Positions 36,137-44,820 of a stretch of DNA of 57,922 bases are shown here, piece by piece. Made by a program: the position numbers and the translations under genes. Position 1 is the first letter of the stretch; every line of letters begins with the position of its first letter. The notes beneath the pieces are model-generated. The model was not told the DNA's origin and did no database searches. It saw nothing but the letters and a program-made list of their open reading frames with translations. Source of the stretch: Gemmatimonadota bacterium (lineage in GTDB: Bacteria > Gemmatimonadota > Gemmatimonadetes > Longimicrobiales > Gaopeijiaceae); the NCBI GenBank assembly GCA_028873845.1, contig JAPPNO010000080.1, forward strand, positions 1-57,922. Direction: 5' to 3'.

Positions 36137-36832
36137 GTGTCGGCAGCCCTGGCATCCCGTGGCCGGAACGGCAGCAAGAGACTGGTGGCGCTGGCGGTTT
36201 TCGGGGGCGTCGCGGTGGCCGGATGCGCCTCGGGTCCCACGGTCAGCGCGACGACCGGCAGCTCGGCTGCGCCGGTAATCGTAAACCAACATGAGATCCT
36301 GCAGGCCCGAAGACATGAATACCGCGCCACGGGGATGATGGAACAGGGAGTTGCGGACACCGCCGTCGTCCAGATGCTGGTCGACACGGTCGGAGAGGTC
36401 GAGGATGTGAAGGTCGGCGTCAGCTCGGAAAACGAAACCCTGGACCGGGCGGCACTCAGCGTCGCCCGGGTCCACCGATTCGAACCCGCGCGGAACAGGG
36501 GCAGGGCCGTGGTGGTGTGGGTCAGCCTGTCCATATCCTTCGAGCCCCGCCTTTGCGACTTCCCGCCCTTGCCCGACACGGTGTTCATGATGGAAGAGCT
36601 CAACGCCGAAGGCCGACGAGGCGAAACCACGGTGTCGCTCCTCGTCGACGAGCGCGGAGTGGTCCGCGAAGCGAAGGTCGAGACCGGATCCGGGTGGGAC
36701 CGATTCGACCAGGCGGCACTTCGAGCAGCCCGCAGAACTCGATACCACCCTGGTCTCGTGAAGTGCGAACCGGCGGAGATGTGGACGACGATGACGTACG
36801 GCCTCGGCAATCGGATGGACGAGAGGCGATGA
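36137..36832 (+). CDS. Lipoprotein with two TonB C-terminal-like domains
   Basis: A 231-residue protein; GTG 36137 is chosen because it yields a normal lipoprotein signal (KRLVALAVFGGVAVAGC), though the Shine-Dalgarno is weak. Residues ~77-140 and ~164-225 are two copies of the TonB-C fold: VVQMLVDTVGEVEDVKVG...LDRAALSVARVHRFEPA, and TVSLLVDERGVVREAKVE...FDQAALRAARRTRYHPG. TonB normally has one such domain after an inner-membrane helix and Pro-rich linker; here the helix and linker are replaced by a lipid anchor and the domain is doubled. It may bind TonB boxes without transducing energy. It is divergent from the sortilin-like gene. Confidence 0.72.
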   Translation: MSAALASRGRNGSKRLVALAVFGGVAVAGCASGPTVSATTGSSAAPVIVNQHEILQARRHEYRATGMMEQGVADTAVVQMLVDTVGEVEDVKVGVSSENETLDRAALSVARVHRFEPARNRGRAVVVWVSLSISFEPRLCDFPPLPDTVFMMEELNAEGRRGETTVSLLVDERGVVREAKVETGSGWDRFDQAALRAARRTRYHPGLVKCEPAEMWTTMTYGLGNRMDERR

Positions 36833-37029
36833 GGGGTATCCCGGTGACTCTCTGCGGGCTGCGTCCACACGTCCTGGTCCCCGCCCCGCTCCTCACCGCC
36901 GCATGCTCCTCGGCGCCGTCGGAAAGCCCCGCCGACCAACCCGTCCCGCCGGCGGCCGCCCCCGGAATCTACCCCGCTACCGGCACAAACCTCTGCACCC
37001 GTCTCCCCGTCGACGCCTCACCCACGTAG
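36829..37029 (+). CDS. Possible short lipoprotein, overlapping the upstream gene
   Basis: A 66-residue ORF whose ATG overlaps the stop of the TonB-C lipoprotein (ATGA). It has a lipoprotein-like start (PAPLLTAACSSAPSESPADQ) and then Pro/Ala-rich sequence, but no folded domain. The last 60 nt overlap the converging NHL gene. It could be a small lipoprotein, a truncated remnant, or chance. Confidence 0.3.
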   Translation: MRGIPVTLCGLRPHVLVPAPLLTAACSSAPSESPADQPVPPAAAPGIYPATGTNLCTRLPVDASPT

Positions 37030-38195
37030 ACATTTCCCTGCGAATCCACGTCCATCCCATGAGGACGGATGAACTGTCCCGCCTGGCGGCCGCCGCGCCC
37101 GAACTCGCCCACCACCTCAAGGTCCGACCGGCGCAGGATCCACACCTTGTGGTTGGTGCCGTCGGCCAGGTACAGCCAGCGCTGCCCGTCGTCGGGTGAG
37201 AGCGCCACCACGAAGGCCGAACCCGACGCGCGGGTGAGCGGCGCGATGGTCTTCTCGGTGACGTAGGCGCCGTCGCGCCGGAAGGCCTGGATGCGGTTGC
37301 CGCGCCGGTCCGCGACATAGATGAGGCCGTCTCGCGAACCGACGAGGCCGTGGACGGTGGAGAACTGGGGTGGTGGAGGGCTTGCTTCGGTGCGGCCCGC
37401 ATAGTCGTAGGCCGCTTCGTCGTCCGGAGGTTCGCCGTAGGCGCCCCAGTGCCGCAGATAGTCGCCCGTCTCTCCGTCGAAGACCACGACCCGACGGTTT
37501 CGGTAGCCGTCGGCCACGAAGACCTCGTTTGTTTCGGGGTCGACCCAGATGCCGGCGGGGCCGCCGAGGAGTTCCGTGTCGCCGCTGCCGCCGTTTTCGT
37601 CATACCGGCCCAGCGTCATGAGGTGCCGGCCGTCCCGGGTGAACTTCATGACGCGGTGGTGGCGGTACGTCCCGATCCAGACGAACCCGTTGTGATCGAC
37701 GAAGAGGCCGTGCGAATTGCGCGGGAATTCCGACACATCCTGCGTGGCCGGATCACCCCACGCCTGCACCACGTTCCCGTCCGGGTCGATCTCGATGACC
37801 ACGGGCGCGGGCACGCAACACTCCCCGATCGGCGGATCCTGCACCGCGGCGATCTCCTCGGGCGTCAGCGTCTCGGGCAGGTGCGTGATCCAGACGTGGT
37901 CCCGGTCATCGACGAAGACCGAGGTGATCGAGCCCAGGATCCAGTCGTCGGGAAGCTCTCGGGGCCAGGTGGGGTCGACCAGGAAGGCGGGGGGACTGTC
38001 GGAGGGAGCGGAGGGGTCCTGGCCCGGACTGCGCGAGTCGGTCGAGCAGGCCGGGGAGAGGAGGAGGACTGCCGGTAGGAGGGTGGCGGTTTTGGCGATC
38101 CGGCTGGCTCTGCGCCGTGGGCCATGCCGCGCCGGGGGGACCGCCGGCGGAAGCGTGGCCGCCGTGGCGAGGGGATTTGCGGAAGTGCGAAGCAC
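36969..38195 (-). CDS. NHL-repeat (six-bladed propeller) lipoprotein
   Basis: A 408-residue product from GTG 38195 with CGGAG upstream. The long basic leader ends in LLSPAC, a lipobox. NHL-type blades repeat through the protein: FVDDRDHVWITHLP, HGLFVDHNGFVWIGTYRHHRVMKF, GIWVDPETNEVFVADGYRNRRVVVF, HGLVGSRDGLIYVADRRGNRIQAF, ...LYLADGTNHKVWIL, HGMDVDSQGNVYVGEASTGRRVQRF. NHL propellers bind ligands or cleave peptides (peptidyl-alpha-hydroxyglycine lyase type), but the catalytic set is not evident. Probably periplasmic-facing. Confidence 0.85.
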   Translation of the reverse strand: MLRTSANPLATAATLPPAVPPARHGPRRRASRIAKTATLLPAVLLLSPACSTDSRSPGQDPSAPSDSPPAFLVDPTWPRELPDDWILGSITSVFVDDRDHVWITHLPETLTPEEIAAVQDPPIGECCVPAPVVIEIDPDGNVVQAWGDPATQDVSEFPRNSHGLFVDHNGFVWIGTYRHHRVMKFTRDGRHLMTLGRYDENGGSGDTELLGGPAGIWVDPETNEVFVADGYRNRRVVVFDGETGDYLRHWGAYGEPPDDEAAYDYAGRTEASPPPPQFSTVHGLVGSRDGLIYVADRRGNRIQAFRRDGAYVTEKTIAPLTRASGSAFVVALSPDDGQRWLYLADGTNHKVWILRRSDLEVVGEFGRGGRQAGQFIRPHGMDVDSQGNVYVGEASTGRRVQRFVPVAG

Positions 38196-38341
38196 CGTGT
38201 CTCCGTTTCTGTCGGTGGATCAGCGCCGTTGAGCGATGCCCGACAGTAACGGAGTGAACAGGGGCGCGCGAGTCTTCCACTGTCGGCGGACGGCTACCGG
38301 GAAGCGGTTGAAGCGGTGACGGTTCGCCGCAGCGCCGACCA

Positions 38342-39002
38342 TCACCCCGGACCCCGCCGCTCTCCCTCGTAGACCGAGGTTACCAGCGTGATGACCGCGG
38401 CCATCGTCAGCGCGAACACGGGTGGGGCCAGGGTGTACTCGTTGAACTTGCCGGACGTGAGACCGGTACCCTGGGTCAGAATGGTCCCCAGGATGAATCC
38501 GAGTCCGGTCCCGAGCATGGTTCGCCCGAAGCTGTCGACGCCGGCGATTCCCGCCGCCAGTGGAACGGAAAGGAGGTTGGTGGACGACAGCAGTAACCAT
38601 GTGCAAGCCCGGATCATCACCCTGCGTGGGCAGTTCGTCCATGACGAAGTGGTAGTAGAGAATGAAGGGGGCCATGGGGATCGCCGCGCCGATCAGGGTA
38701 GATACGAAGATCTTTCCGGGCGACGCTGTGCTGTCCGGCCCGGCAGGCATCGCGGCAAGGACCCGGAGCGGTGCCCACGATCCAGCCTGGTGCACATGGT
38801 CCGCCGCCAGGTGCGCCATACCACCAGCCTGGGTGCAAGGGTGAAAGGAGCTTGCCCGCGCCTCCGCCATCCACCTGCCGAGCTGTCCACGCGGTTGACC
38901 CGGCCCCGACTGAGCCACCATCTCCGCGGGAACCCCGGCCAGCCCGGCCGCGGTGACCCACACCAGAACCCACTGGAGCTTCGATCGAAGTGATTTGATC
39001 AT
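38342..39002 (-). pseudogene. Frameshifted membrane-protein gene
   Basis: Translation from the ATG at 39002 (GAGGAAGG 6 nt upstream) gives a signal peptide (WVLVWVTAAGLAGV...VAQ), a linker, and a membrane segment TLIGAAIPMAPFILYYHFV. At about 38615-38625 the sensible reading moves to another frame, giving LLLSSTNLLSVPLAAGIAG, FGRTMLGTGLGFILGTIL and VFALTMAAVITLVTS, and ends at 38342. In the original frame the sequence becomes Arg/His-rich noise. The restored protein would be ~220 residues with about four hydrophobic segments. I do not recognise the family. Either a true pseudogene or a sequence error. A related fragment lies at 40577-40690. Confidence 0.6.
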
Positions 39003-39114
39003 GATGGCCTTCCTCACTTGCCGTTGCGCGTGCATATCGCGATCACTCATCCGATAATAGTCCTTACGTCATGCATCTTCGAACCGAGTCAAGACCACCA
39101 AAGGACCAGACCCC

Positions 39115-40569
39115 ATGAGGATCTCCGGCTTCGTCACCGCGACCCTGCTCGCCACGCTCCCCCCCGTCCCCGCCTCCCCCCAGTCCGTCGACGAAGGCAA
39201 GACCTCCGCCCTCGCCCACGCCACCGCCCTGGAGGACCTCGTCGCGGAGATGTCGTCGCGCCTCTGGGACTTCGCCGAGATCGCGCTGGAGGAGTACCAG
39301 TCCGCCGGCTACCTCGCCGACGTCCTCGAGAAAGAAGGCTTCATCGTCGAGCGCGGCGTCGCGGGCATGCCCACAGCCTTCGTCGCGTCCTGGGGATCGG
39401 GCCGCCCCATCCTGGGCGTCCTCGCCGAATACGACGCACTCCCCAACATCGGCAACGTCGCCGTGCCCATGCGCGCGCCCCGCAAGGACGGTCACCCGCA
39501 CGGACAGGGCTGCGGCCACAACCTCTTCGGCGCGGCCTCGGTGGGCGCCGCCATCGCGATCAAGCGCATGATGGCCGAGCACGGCGCGGCCGGGACCGTC
39601 CGCCTCTACGGCACCCCCGCCGAGGAGACCGTGGTCGGCAAGGTCTACATGGCCCGCGACGGCCTCTTCGACGACCTCGACGCGTCGATCGTCTGGCACC
39701 CGGGCCAGAGGACCGCCGTCAGCAACAACCGGGCGCGCGCGCTCAACAACTTCGAGGTCTCCTTCCGCGGGCAGGCGGCCCACGGAGCCTTCGACCCCTG
39801 GAACGGCCGTAGCGCGCTGGACGCCGTCGAACTCATGAACCACGGCGTCAACATGATGCGCGAGCACGTCGAGCCGAGCGCCCGCATCCACTACGTGATC
39901 CCGAACGCGGGCGACGCGCCGAACGTGGTGCCCGAATATGCCCGCGTGTGGTACTACGTGCGCGACACCACCCGGACCGCCGTCGAGGAGAGCTACGACT
40001 GGATCCTTGACATCGCCGACGGCGCCGCGAAGATGACGCGCACCGAGTACGAGGTCTTCCTCATCACCGGTGTCCACCCGTACACCCTCGTGCGCCCGCT
40101 GCAGGAGGCCATGCAGGCCAACCTGGAACGGGTCGGGCCGCCGCGGTTCAGCGAAGACGACCAGACCTTTGGCCGCAAGCTCCAGGCCTTCCTCAAGGTG
40201 GAGACCTCGGGGCTGCGCGACACGATCGACCACCTGGCCGACAAGCCGCTTCCCGCCGGGGGTGGTTCATCGGACGTGGCCGAGGTGAGCTACATTGCGC
40301 CGACCGTCGAGTTCAGCGTGACCACCGCGGCCGAGCACATCCCGTGGCACTCGTGGGCGACGAGCGCGTCGCACGGGACGCCGGGCTCGATCAAGGGGGC
40401 GCAGGTGGCGACGAAGGCACTGGCGCTGATGGGGGCGGAGATCATCCTGGATGCGGAGCTGCTGCGGCGCGCGAAGGAGGCGCATGCGGCGACGATCGGC
40501 GGGGTTCCCTACAAGTCGCCGATTCCGGAGGGGCAGAAGGTGCCGTTGCCGAAGAAGGGTGGGTCCTGA
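39115..40569 (+). CDS. Secreted M20D amidohydrolase/peptidase (AbgB-like)
   Basis: A 484-residue protein with signal peptide (cleavage near PASPQSV). M20 metal-binding features: LGVLAEYDALPN, the HGQGCGHNLFGAAS motif (Cys133, His135), YGTPAEETVVGKVYM (catalytic and ligand Glu), DASIVWHPG (His), the dimerisation domain with FRGQAAHGAFDPWNGRSALDAVEL, and a late SWATSASHGTPGS His. This pattern fits the aminobenzoyl-glutamate hydrolase AbgB and related aminoacyl hydrolases. It likely cleaves N-acyl amino acids or dipeptides in the periplasm. It sits between a broken membrane gene and a fragment resembling it, both on the opposite strand. Confidence 0.9.
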   Translation: MRISGFVTATLLATLPPVPASPQSVDEGKTSALAHATALEDLVAEMSSRLWDFAEIALEEYQSAGYLADVLEKEGFIVERGVAGMPTAFVASWGSGRPILGVLAEYDALPNIGNVAVPMRAPRKDGHPHGQGCGHNLFGAASVGAAIAIKRMMAEHGAAGTVRLYGTPAEETVVGKVYMARDGLFDDLDASIVWHPGQRTAVSNNRARALNNFEVSFRGQAAHGAFDPWNGRSALDAVELMNHGVNMMREHVEPSARIHYVIPNAGDAPNVVPEYARVWYYVRDTTRTAVEESYDWILDIADGAAKMTRTEYEVFLITGVHPYTLVRPLQEAMQANLERVGPPRFSEDDQTFGRKLQAFLKVETSGLRDTIDHLADKPLPAGGGSSDVAEVSYIAPTVEFSVTTAAEHIPWHSWATSASHGTPGSIKGAQVATKALALMGAEIILDAELLRRAKEAHAATIGGVPYKSPIPEGQKVPLPKKGGS

Positions 40570-40576
40570 CGGTGGT

Positions 40577-40690
40577 GACCAACGCACCATAAGCCAGCGC
40601 AGTCAGATAGGTGTAATCAAGATGCACTCGGTCTCCCTCACTCAGAATCATAGCCGGAATCATGGGGATGGACGCCCCGAGCAGGGTATA
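40577..40690 (-). pseudogene. Membrane-gene fragment resembling the broken gene at 38.3-39.0 kb
   Basis: On the reverse strand, 38 codons read YTLLGASIPMIPAMIL, then a short loop, then DYTYLTALAYGALVTTV. The first part matches STLIGAAIPMAPFIL of the frameshifted gene at 38342-39002 in 8 of 11 core positions. There is no start codon or Shine-Dalgarno, and it abuts the ABC membrane-domain gene. Likely the residue of a duplicated copy. Confidence 0.4.
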
Positions 40691-40698
40691 GCCGCCCC

Positions 40699-41532
40699 TC
40701 AGCCCTCCCCCTCCGCTTCCGCCAGCCGCCCCGAAATCTCCCTCAGCCGCAGCCACTGCTGGTAGAAGAACGGCAACATCAGCATCGATTCGACGAACTG
40801 GAAGACGTACATGACAATCGCGAAGACCGCGCCGTACTCCGTCGTCTCCGTCGTGGCCGCGCTCACCGCGAAGACCAGCAGGGCGATCATGAAGACCCAG
40901 TTGATGCCGAAATTGGCCGCTTCCAGGTCGGAGAGGCGGATGTTCCAGCGCATCATGGCGCGGAGGTGTTTGGCCAGGCGGGCGGGATCGCCGCTGTCGA
41001 CGGCGTCCACCTGCCTTTCGTGCTCGTCGTTGAGTCCCTCGTTGTAGCGCATCGTCAGCCCTCCGGTGAGGGCGTAGAGCACCACGGTGGCGATGGCGAC
41101 CACCAGGCACCCCAGGAAGACCGGCACGTTCAGCGCGGCCAGGATCAGCACCGTGCCGGCCAGGCCGATCACGCTGTTGATGAGCTCGGGGAGTGAGTTC
41201 TCGAAGAACTCGACGATCTCCCTGAGCATACCTAGCCGCGCCGTGCGGGTGGAGGTACTGGTGTCGGCGGCCGACTGCGCCATTTCCTCGCCCAGCGTGA
41301 CGTAGATCCGCGCGTACGCCCGGCTGTCGATCAGGCGCCGCAGGACGGCGATCCCCATCGTGGCGATGCCGAGGATCGCGAACTCGTAGAGGCCGCGGGT
41401 CGAGTCCGCGAGGACACTGTCGATGGCGCGGCCGATGACGAGTGGGAAGAGGATCCACCCGGCCGCCTCGAGCACGACAAGCGTCAGGGTGAAGGCGAAG
41501 CGTCCTGCGAAGCGTTTCAGGAGTGCGTGCAT
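40699..41532 (-). CDS. ABC transporter membrane domain without ATPase (ABC_membrane_3 type)
   Basis: A 277-residue inner-membrane protein from the ATG at 41532 with six hydrophobic segments arranged as in type IV ABC exporters: LTLVVLEAAGWILFPLVIGRAIDS, LYEFAILGIATMGIAVLR, LINSVIGLAGTVLILAALNVPVFLG, VVAIATVVLYALTGG, NWVFMIALLVFAVSA, FAIVMYVFQFVESMLMLPFF. No Walker A, Walker B or signature motif follows; the protein stops at the sixth helix. This matches the small family of stand-alone ABC six-TM proteins. No partner ATPase gene is adjacent, so it may act with one elsewhere or have another role. Confidence 0.8.
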   Translation of the reverse strand: MHALLKRFAGRFAFTLTLVVLEAAGWILFPLVIGRAIDSVLADSTRGLYEFAILGIATMGIAVLRRLIDSRAYARIYVTLGEEMAQSAADTSTSTRTARLGMLREIVEFFENSLPELINSVIGLAGTVLILAALNVPVFLGCLVVAIATVVLYALTGGLTMRYNEGLNDEHERQVDAVDSGDPARLAKHLRAMMRWNIRLSDLEAANFGINWVFMIALLVFAVSAATTETTEYGAVFAIVMYVFQFVESMLMLPFFYQQWLRLREISGRLAEAEGEG

Positions 41533-41758
41533 GAGGTGGCCGGGAGGCTACCGGGGAGGTTGTGGTCGGTGTGGGGTCGCGCCCGTCTCTCGACCTAAAG
41601 CGTATGCACGATCAGGGGTGTCCGGCCAGTAGTCCGGAAAACCGATCTCCGGGCGGGGCGTGGCCGGTGGGAAAGGAGGCCCGTGTGGCGGTGGGCAGGG
41701 CCCGTGAAGGAAGGCGTGCGGAACGCGCCGCACGCGGGCCGGGGGGTGTTTCCACGGG

Positions 41759-42010
41759 CTAGAGTTGGAAGATCCGGCCGAGCCGCGGGTGTCCCTTCTG
41801 GTGGACACTCCGGGTTGCAGCGGGGGACTGTTCGAGCGAGCGATGGTCGACGGGCTCGACCACCTCTTCGTGGCTGGGCGCAGGCGGCTCCTGGGCCGCC
41901 GTCCGCGATTCGATGACTTCGCCGGCACCCAGGATCAATCCCAGCGACAGGAACAGTCCCGCGGCCGTCAGCCGGGCGTTTCCGCGTCGTCTCAAGCGTA
42001 TGGTTCTCAT
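41759..42010 (-). CDS. Small exported or single-pass protein
   Basis: An 83-residue ORF from the ATG at 42010, chosen because GGAGAAGGA lies directly upstream; a longer extension lacks a ribosome site. A strongly basic n-region (RTIRLRRRGNARL) precedes one hydrophobic segment (TAAGLFLSLGLILGAGEVI), then a polar tail rich in Glu, His and Pro. No family recognised. It is divergent from the P1 peptidase; the intervening region has the palindrome ATTGC-A-GCAAT at 42060-42070. Confidence 0.5.
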   Translation of the reverse strand: MRTIRLRRRGNARLTAAGLFLSLGLILGAGEVIESRTAAQEPPAPSHEEVVEPVDHRSLEQSPAATRSVHQKGHPRLGRIFQL

Positions 42011-42247
42011 TTTCCTTCTCCCGTGCTTACCCGCCGGGCCCTTCCCGGCGATGTCCACTATTGCAGCAATTTTCGTGCCAGAACGCTCAGTGAGGCGTTT
42101 CCTGTTTGCTTTTAGGACCCGATTCAGGGGGAAATGGTTGCATGGCAGGTCGGTGCGCAGCCCCTCAGGCACTTCCGATGGCATTATCTTCCGCTCCGAG
42201 TGGTGTGTGCCGAGTTCGGGCGCGATCCCAAGTACCGGAGGAGTCGA

Positions 42248-43372
42248 GTGGTCGGGAAACGGTTGGGACCTGGTAGCCGGCGGGTGACAGGACGGGTCGC
42301 CCACACGACCGGTGCGCGGTGGCAGGCCTGCCTGCCGCCTGTCGTATTGGCCGCATGCTCCCTGGGACTCGGGCCCGATCACGCCGCTGCGCAATCAGCC
42401 GCCACCGCGACGGGCATCACCGCAGTCGAGGGCATCCGGGTCGGCCACTTCACCTACCCGGACGATCCCACGGGCTGCACGGTCGTGATCGCTCCCGAGG
42501 GCACCGTCGGGTCGGTGGCCCAGAGCGGCGGCGCCCCCGGCACGGTGGAGACCGACCTGCTGGATCCCATGAACAGCGTACGGGGTCCCGACGCGGTCTT
42601 CAGTTCGGGAGGAAGCGCCTTCGGCCTCGCCGCGCGGGACGGCGTCGTGCGCTACCTGGAGGAAAACGGCCGCGGCTACCCGATTCCGGGAGTGGGCGTC
42701 ATTCCCATCGTGCCGGGCGCGATCATCTTCGACCTGCGTGTGGCCGATGAGCGCCCCGGCCCCGATTGCGGCTACCAGGCCGCTGCGGCCGCAACCGCCG
42801 GACGCGTCGCGGAGGGGAGTGTGGGCGCGGGCGCCGGCGCCACCGTCGGGAAGATGCTCGGGATGGCCCGGTCCATGAAGGGCGGCGTGGGCACCAGTTC
42901 GATCGAGCTCGAGAGCGGCCTGGTGGTAGGCGCGATCGCGGTGGTCAACGCGGTCGGCGACGTGATCGACCCGGCCACCGGCCAGGTGGTCGCGGGGGCG
43001 CGCAACGAGGACGGGACCTTCGCCGATTCGCGCCGAATACTCCGGGGTCTGGTGCCGTCCCCGTCTCCGGGGGAGAACACCACCATCGTCGTCGTCGCCA
43101 CCAACGCGCGGCTCACGAAAGTGGAGGCCGCCAAGGTCGCGCAGATGGCGGACGACGGGCTGGCTCGCGCGATCGTCCCCAGCCACACTCCCAGCGACGG
43201 CGACACGGTATTCTCGCTGGCCACCGGCGCCCTCACCGAAGGCTACACCGTGGGGCAGGTGGGTGGTCTCGCCGCCGAGGTCGTGGCCGAAGCCATCGTG
43301 CGCGCTGTGCGGGCGGCCAGCGGCCTGCCGGGGATTCCGGCCGTGCGCGACCTCCCGGGAGCGGGCCGGTGA
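42248..43372 (+). CDS. P1-family aminopeptidase (DmpA/NylC-like Ntn hydrolase), exported
   Basis: A 374-residue protein starting at GTG 42248 behind GGAGGAG. The signal region ends near DHAAAQS. Family motifs: GITAVEGIRVGHFT, GCTVVIAPEG, NSVRGPDAVFSSGGSAFGLAARDGVVRYLEE, IVPGAIIFDL, GSVGAGAGATVGK and KGGVGTSSIELESG. The last is the self-cleavage site; Thr216 (or Ser217) would become the N-terminal nucleophile of the small chain. Members release N-terminal residues, including D- or beta-amino acids, or open cyclic amides. Its stop overlaps the symporter start (GTGA), so peptide cleavage and uptake of a product appear coupled. Confidence 0.88.
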   Translation: MVGKRLGPGSRRVTGRVAHTTGARWQACLPPVVLAACSLGLGPDHAAAQSAATATGITAVEGIRVGHFTYPDDPTGCTVVIAPEGTVGSVAQSGGAPGTVETDLLDPMNSVRGPDAVFSSGGSAFGLAARDGVVRYLEENGRGYPIPGVGVIPIVPGAIIFDLRVADERPGPDCGYQAAAAATAGRVAEGSVGAGAGATVGKMLGMARSMKGGVGTSSIELESGLVVGAIAVVNAVGDVIDPATGQVVAGARNEDGTFADSRRILRGLVPSPSPGENTTIVVVATNARLTKVEAAKVAQMADDGLARAIVPSHTPSDGDTVFSLATGALTEGYTVGQVGGLAAEVVAEAIVRAVRAASGLPGIPAVRDLPGAGR

Positions 43373-44760
43373 GCGCCACCCTGGCGGTCCTTCTTCTCTA
43401 CGTCATCCTTATCACCGCGGTGGGCCTTGCAATAGGGCGCCGAGTCTCGGGCACGAGCGACTTCTTCGTTGCGGGGCGCGCGCTGGGGCCCGTACTCCTC
43501 TTCGCGACCCTTCTCGCGGCCAACATCGGGGCGGGATCGACGGTCGGGGCCGCGGGGCTCGGATACGAGAACGGGCTGGCCGCGTGGTGGTGGGTGGGAT
43601 CGGCGGGGATCGGCACGCTGATCCTTGCGCTGTGGCTGGGGCCGCGCATGTGGCGCGTCGCGCGCGACCACTCGCTCAGCACCGTGGGCGACTACCTGGA
43701 GCACCGCTACGGACCCTCTGTGCGCGCGGCGATCGCGATGCTGCTCTGGCTCGGCACGCTCGCGATTCTGGCGGGGCAGCTGATCGCCATGGCGTGGATC
43801 CTCGAAGTGGTGGCGGGTGCGCCGCGCTGGCTGGGGGCGGTGGTGGGCGGCGTGGTGATGACGGTCTACTTCGTCGCGGGGGGACTGCTGAGTTCGGCGT
43901 GGGTGAACCTGGTGCAGCTGGTGGTGCTGATGGTCGGGTTCCTGATCGCGGTGCCGCTGGCGGTGGAGGGGGCGGGGGGACTCTCGGCGGTGCTGGACAG
44001 CGCGCGCACCGTGCCGGGGCACCTGGACTTCATGAGGAACGGGGATTCGGGGTGGATGTACATGATCCTGCTGGCCCCGGCCTTCATTGTGTCGCCCGGG
44101 ATCCTGCAGAAGATCTTCGGGGCGCGGGACGTGCGCACCGTGCGTCTGGGCGTGAGCGCCTGCGGGGTTGCGCTCATGCTGTTCGCGATCCTCCCTCCGA
44201 TGCTCGGGATGGTGGCGCACGCGGTGGCCCCCGGGCTGGAGGACCCGGAGACGGCGCTCCCGGTGATCCTGACCGAGGGTGTGCCGGCGTGGGTGGGGCT
44301 GCTGGGTCTGGCCGCGGTGCTGTCGGCGGAGATCAGCTCGGCGGACGCCATCCTCTTCATGCTCTCCACCTCGCTGTCGAAGGATCTCTACAAGCGGTTC
44401 GTGAAGCCGGAGGCGACCGACGCGCAGGTGCTGGGGGTGGCGCGGGGAGCGGCCGTGGCGGGGGGCCTGGCGGGGGTGGTGCTCGCGGTGGTGATTCCGA
44501 GCGTTGTGGGGGCGCTGACGATCTTCTATTCGCTGCTCTCGGTCAGCCTGTTCGTGCCTGTGGTCGCCGGGCTGCACTCGCGGCGGCCCGGGGCGGGGGA
44601 AGCGCTGGCGGCGGCGGCCGGCGGGGTCGCGGTGCTGTTGGTGACGCGGTCGGCGGGCTTTGGAGGCTGGTTGCCCCCAACGGCCTGGGGATTGCTGGCG
44701 GCGGCGGCGGCGTTCGGAATCGTCTTCGCGGCGCGGCGGGTGACGGGGAGGATTGGGTAG
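43369..44760 (+). CDS. Sodium:solute symporter (SSS family)
   Basis: A 463-residue inner-membrane protein from GTG 43369, overlapping the P1 peptidase stop by 4 nt. It has about thirteen membrane segments and the SSS pattern: SGTSDFFVAGRALGPVLLFATLLAANIGAGSTVGAAGLGY, STVGDYLEHRYG, VYFVAGGLLSSAWVNLVQ, and the Na+-site region AAVLSAEISSADAILFMLSTSLSKDLYKRF. PutP-like members carry proline; with a hydroxyproline dehydratase next door, an imino acid or small peptide product is a reasonable guess for substrate, but this is inference. Confidence 0.9.
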   Translation: MSATLAVLLLYVILITAVGLAIGRRVSGTSDFFVAGRALGPVLLFATLLAANIGAGSTVGAAGLGYENGLAAWWWVGSAGIGTLILALWLGPRMWRVARDHSLSTVGDYLEHRYGPSVRAAIAMLLWLGTLAILAGQLIAMAWILEVVAGAPRWLGAVVGGVVMTVYFVAGGLLSSAWVNLVQLVVLMVGFLIAVPLAVEGAGGLSAVLDSARTVPGHLDFMRNGDSGWMYMILLAPAFIVSPGILQKIFGARDVRTVRLGVSACGVALMLFAILPPMLGMVAHAVAPGLEDPETALPVILTEGVPAWVGLLGLAAVLSAEISSADAILFMLSTSLSKDLYKRFVKPEATDAQVLGVARGAAVAGGLAGVVLAVVIPSVVGALTIFYSLLSVSLFVPVVAGLHSRRPGAGEALAAAAGGVAVLLVTRSAGFGGWLPPTAWGLLAAAAAFGIVFAARRVTGRIG

Positions 44761-44805
44761 AAAATGTCAACTTTGGATGACTTAATGTAAACCGCAGATG
44801 ACTAA
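44761..44805. promoter_or_regulatory. AT-rich operator between symporter and hydroxyproline dehydratase genes
   Basis: The 15-mer at 44777-44791, ATGACTTAATGTAAA, differs at one position from 10661-10675 upstream of mtnA. ATGAC recurs at 44798-44802, 21 nt (two helix turns) from the first; TGTCA lies at 44765-44769. A regulator binding site is inferred. Confidence 0.5.
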
Positions 44806-44820
44806 GACTGGACACAACAG

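Noticed and set aside
40699-41532. Considered a truncated ABC exporter pseudogene
   Set aside because: It ends cleanly after six helices and matches the known stand-alone ABC membrane-domain family; no ATPase remnant is downstream.
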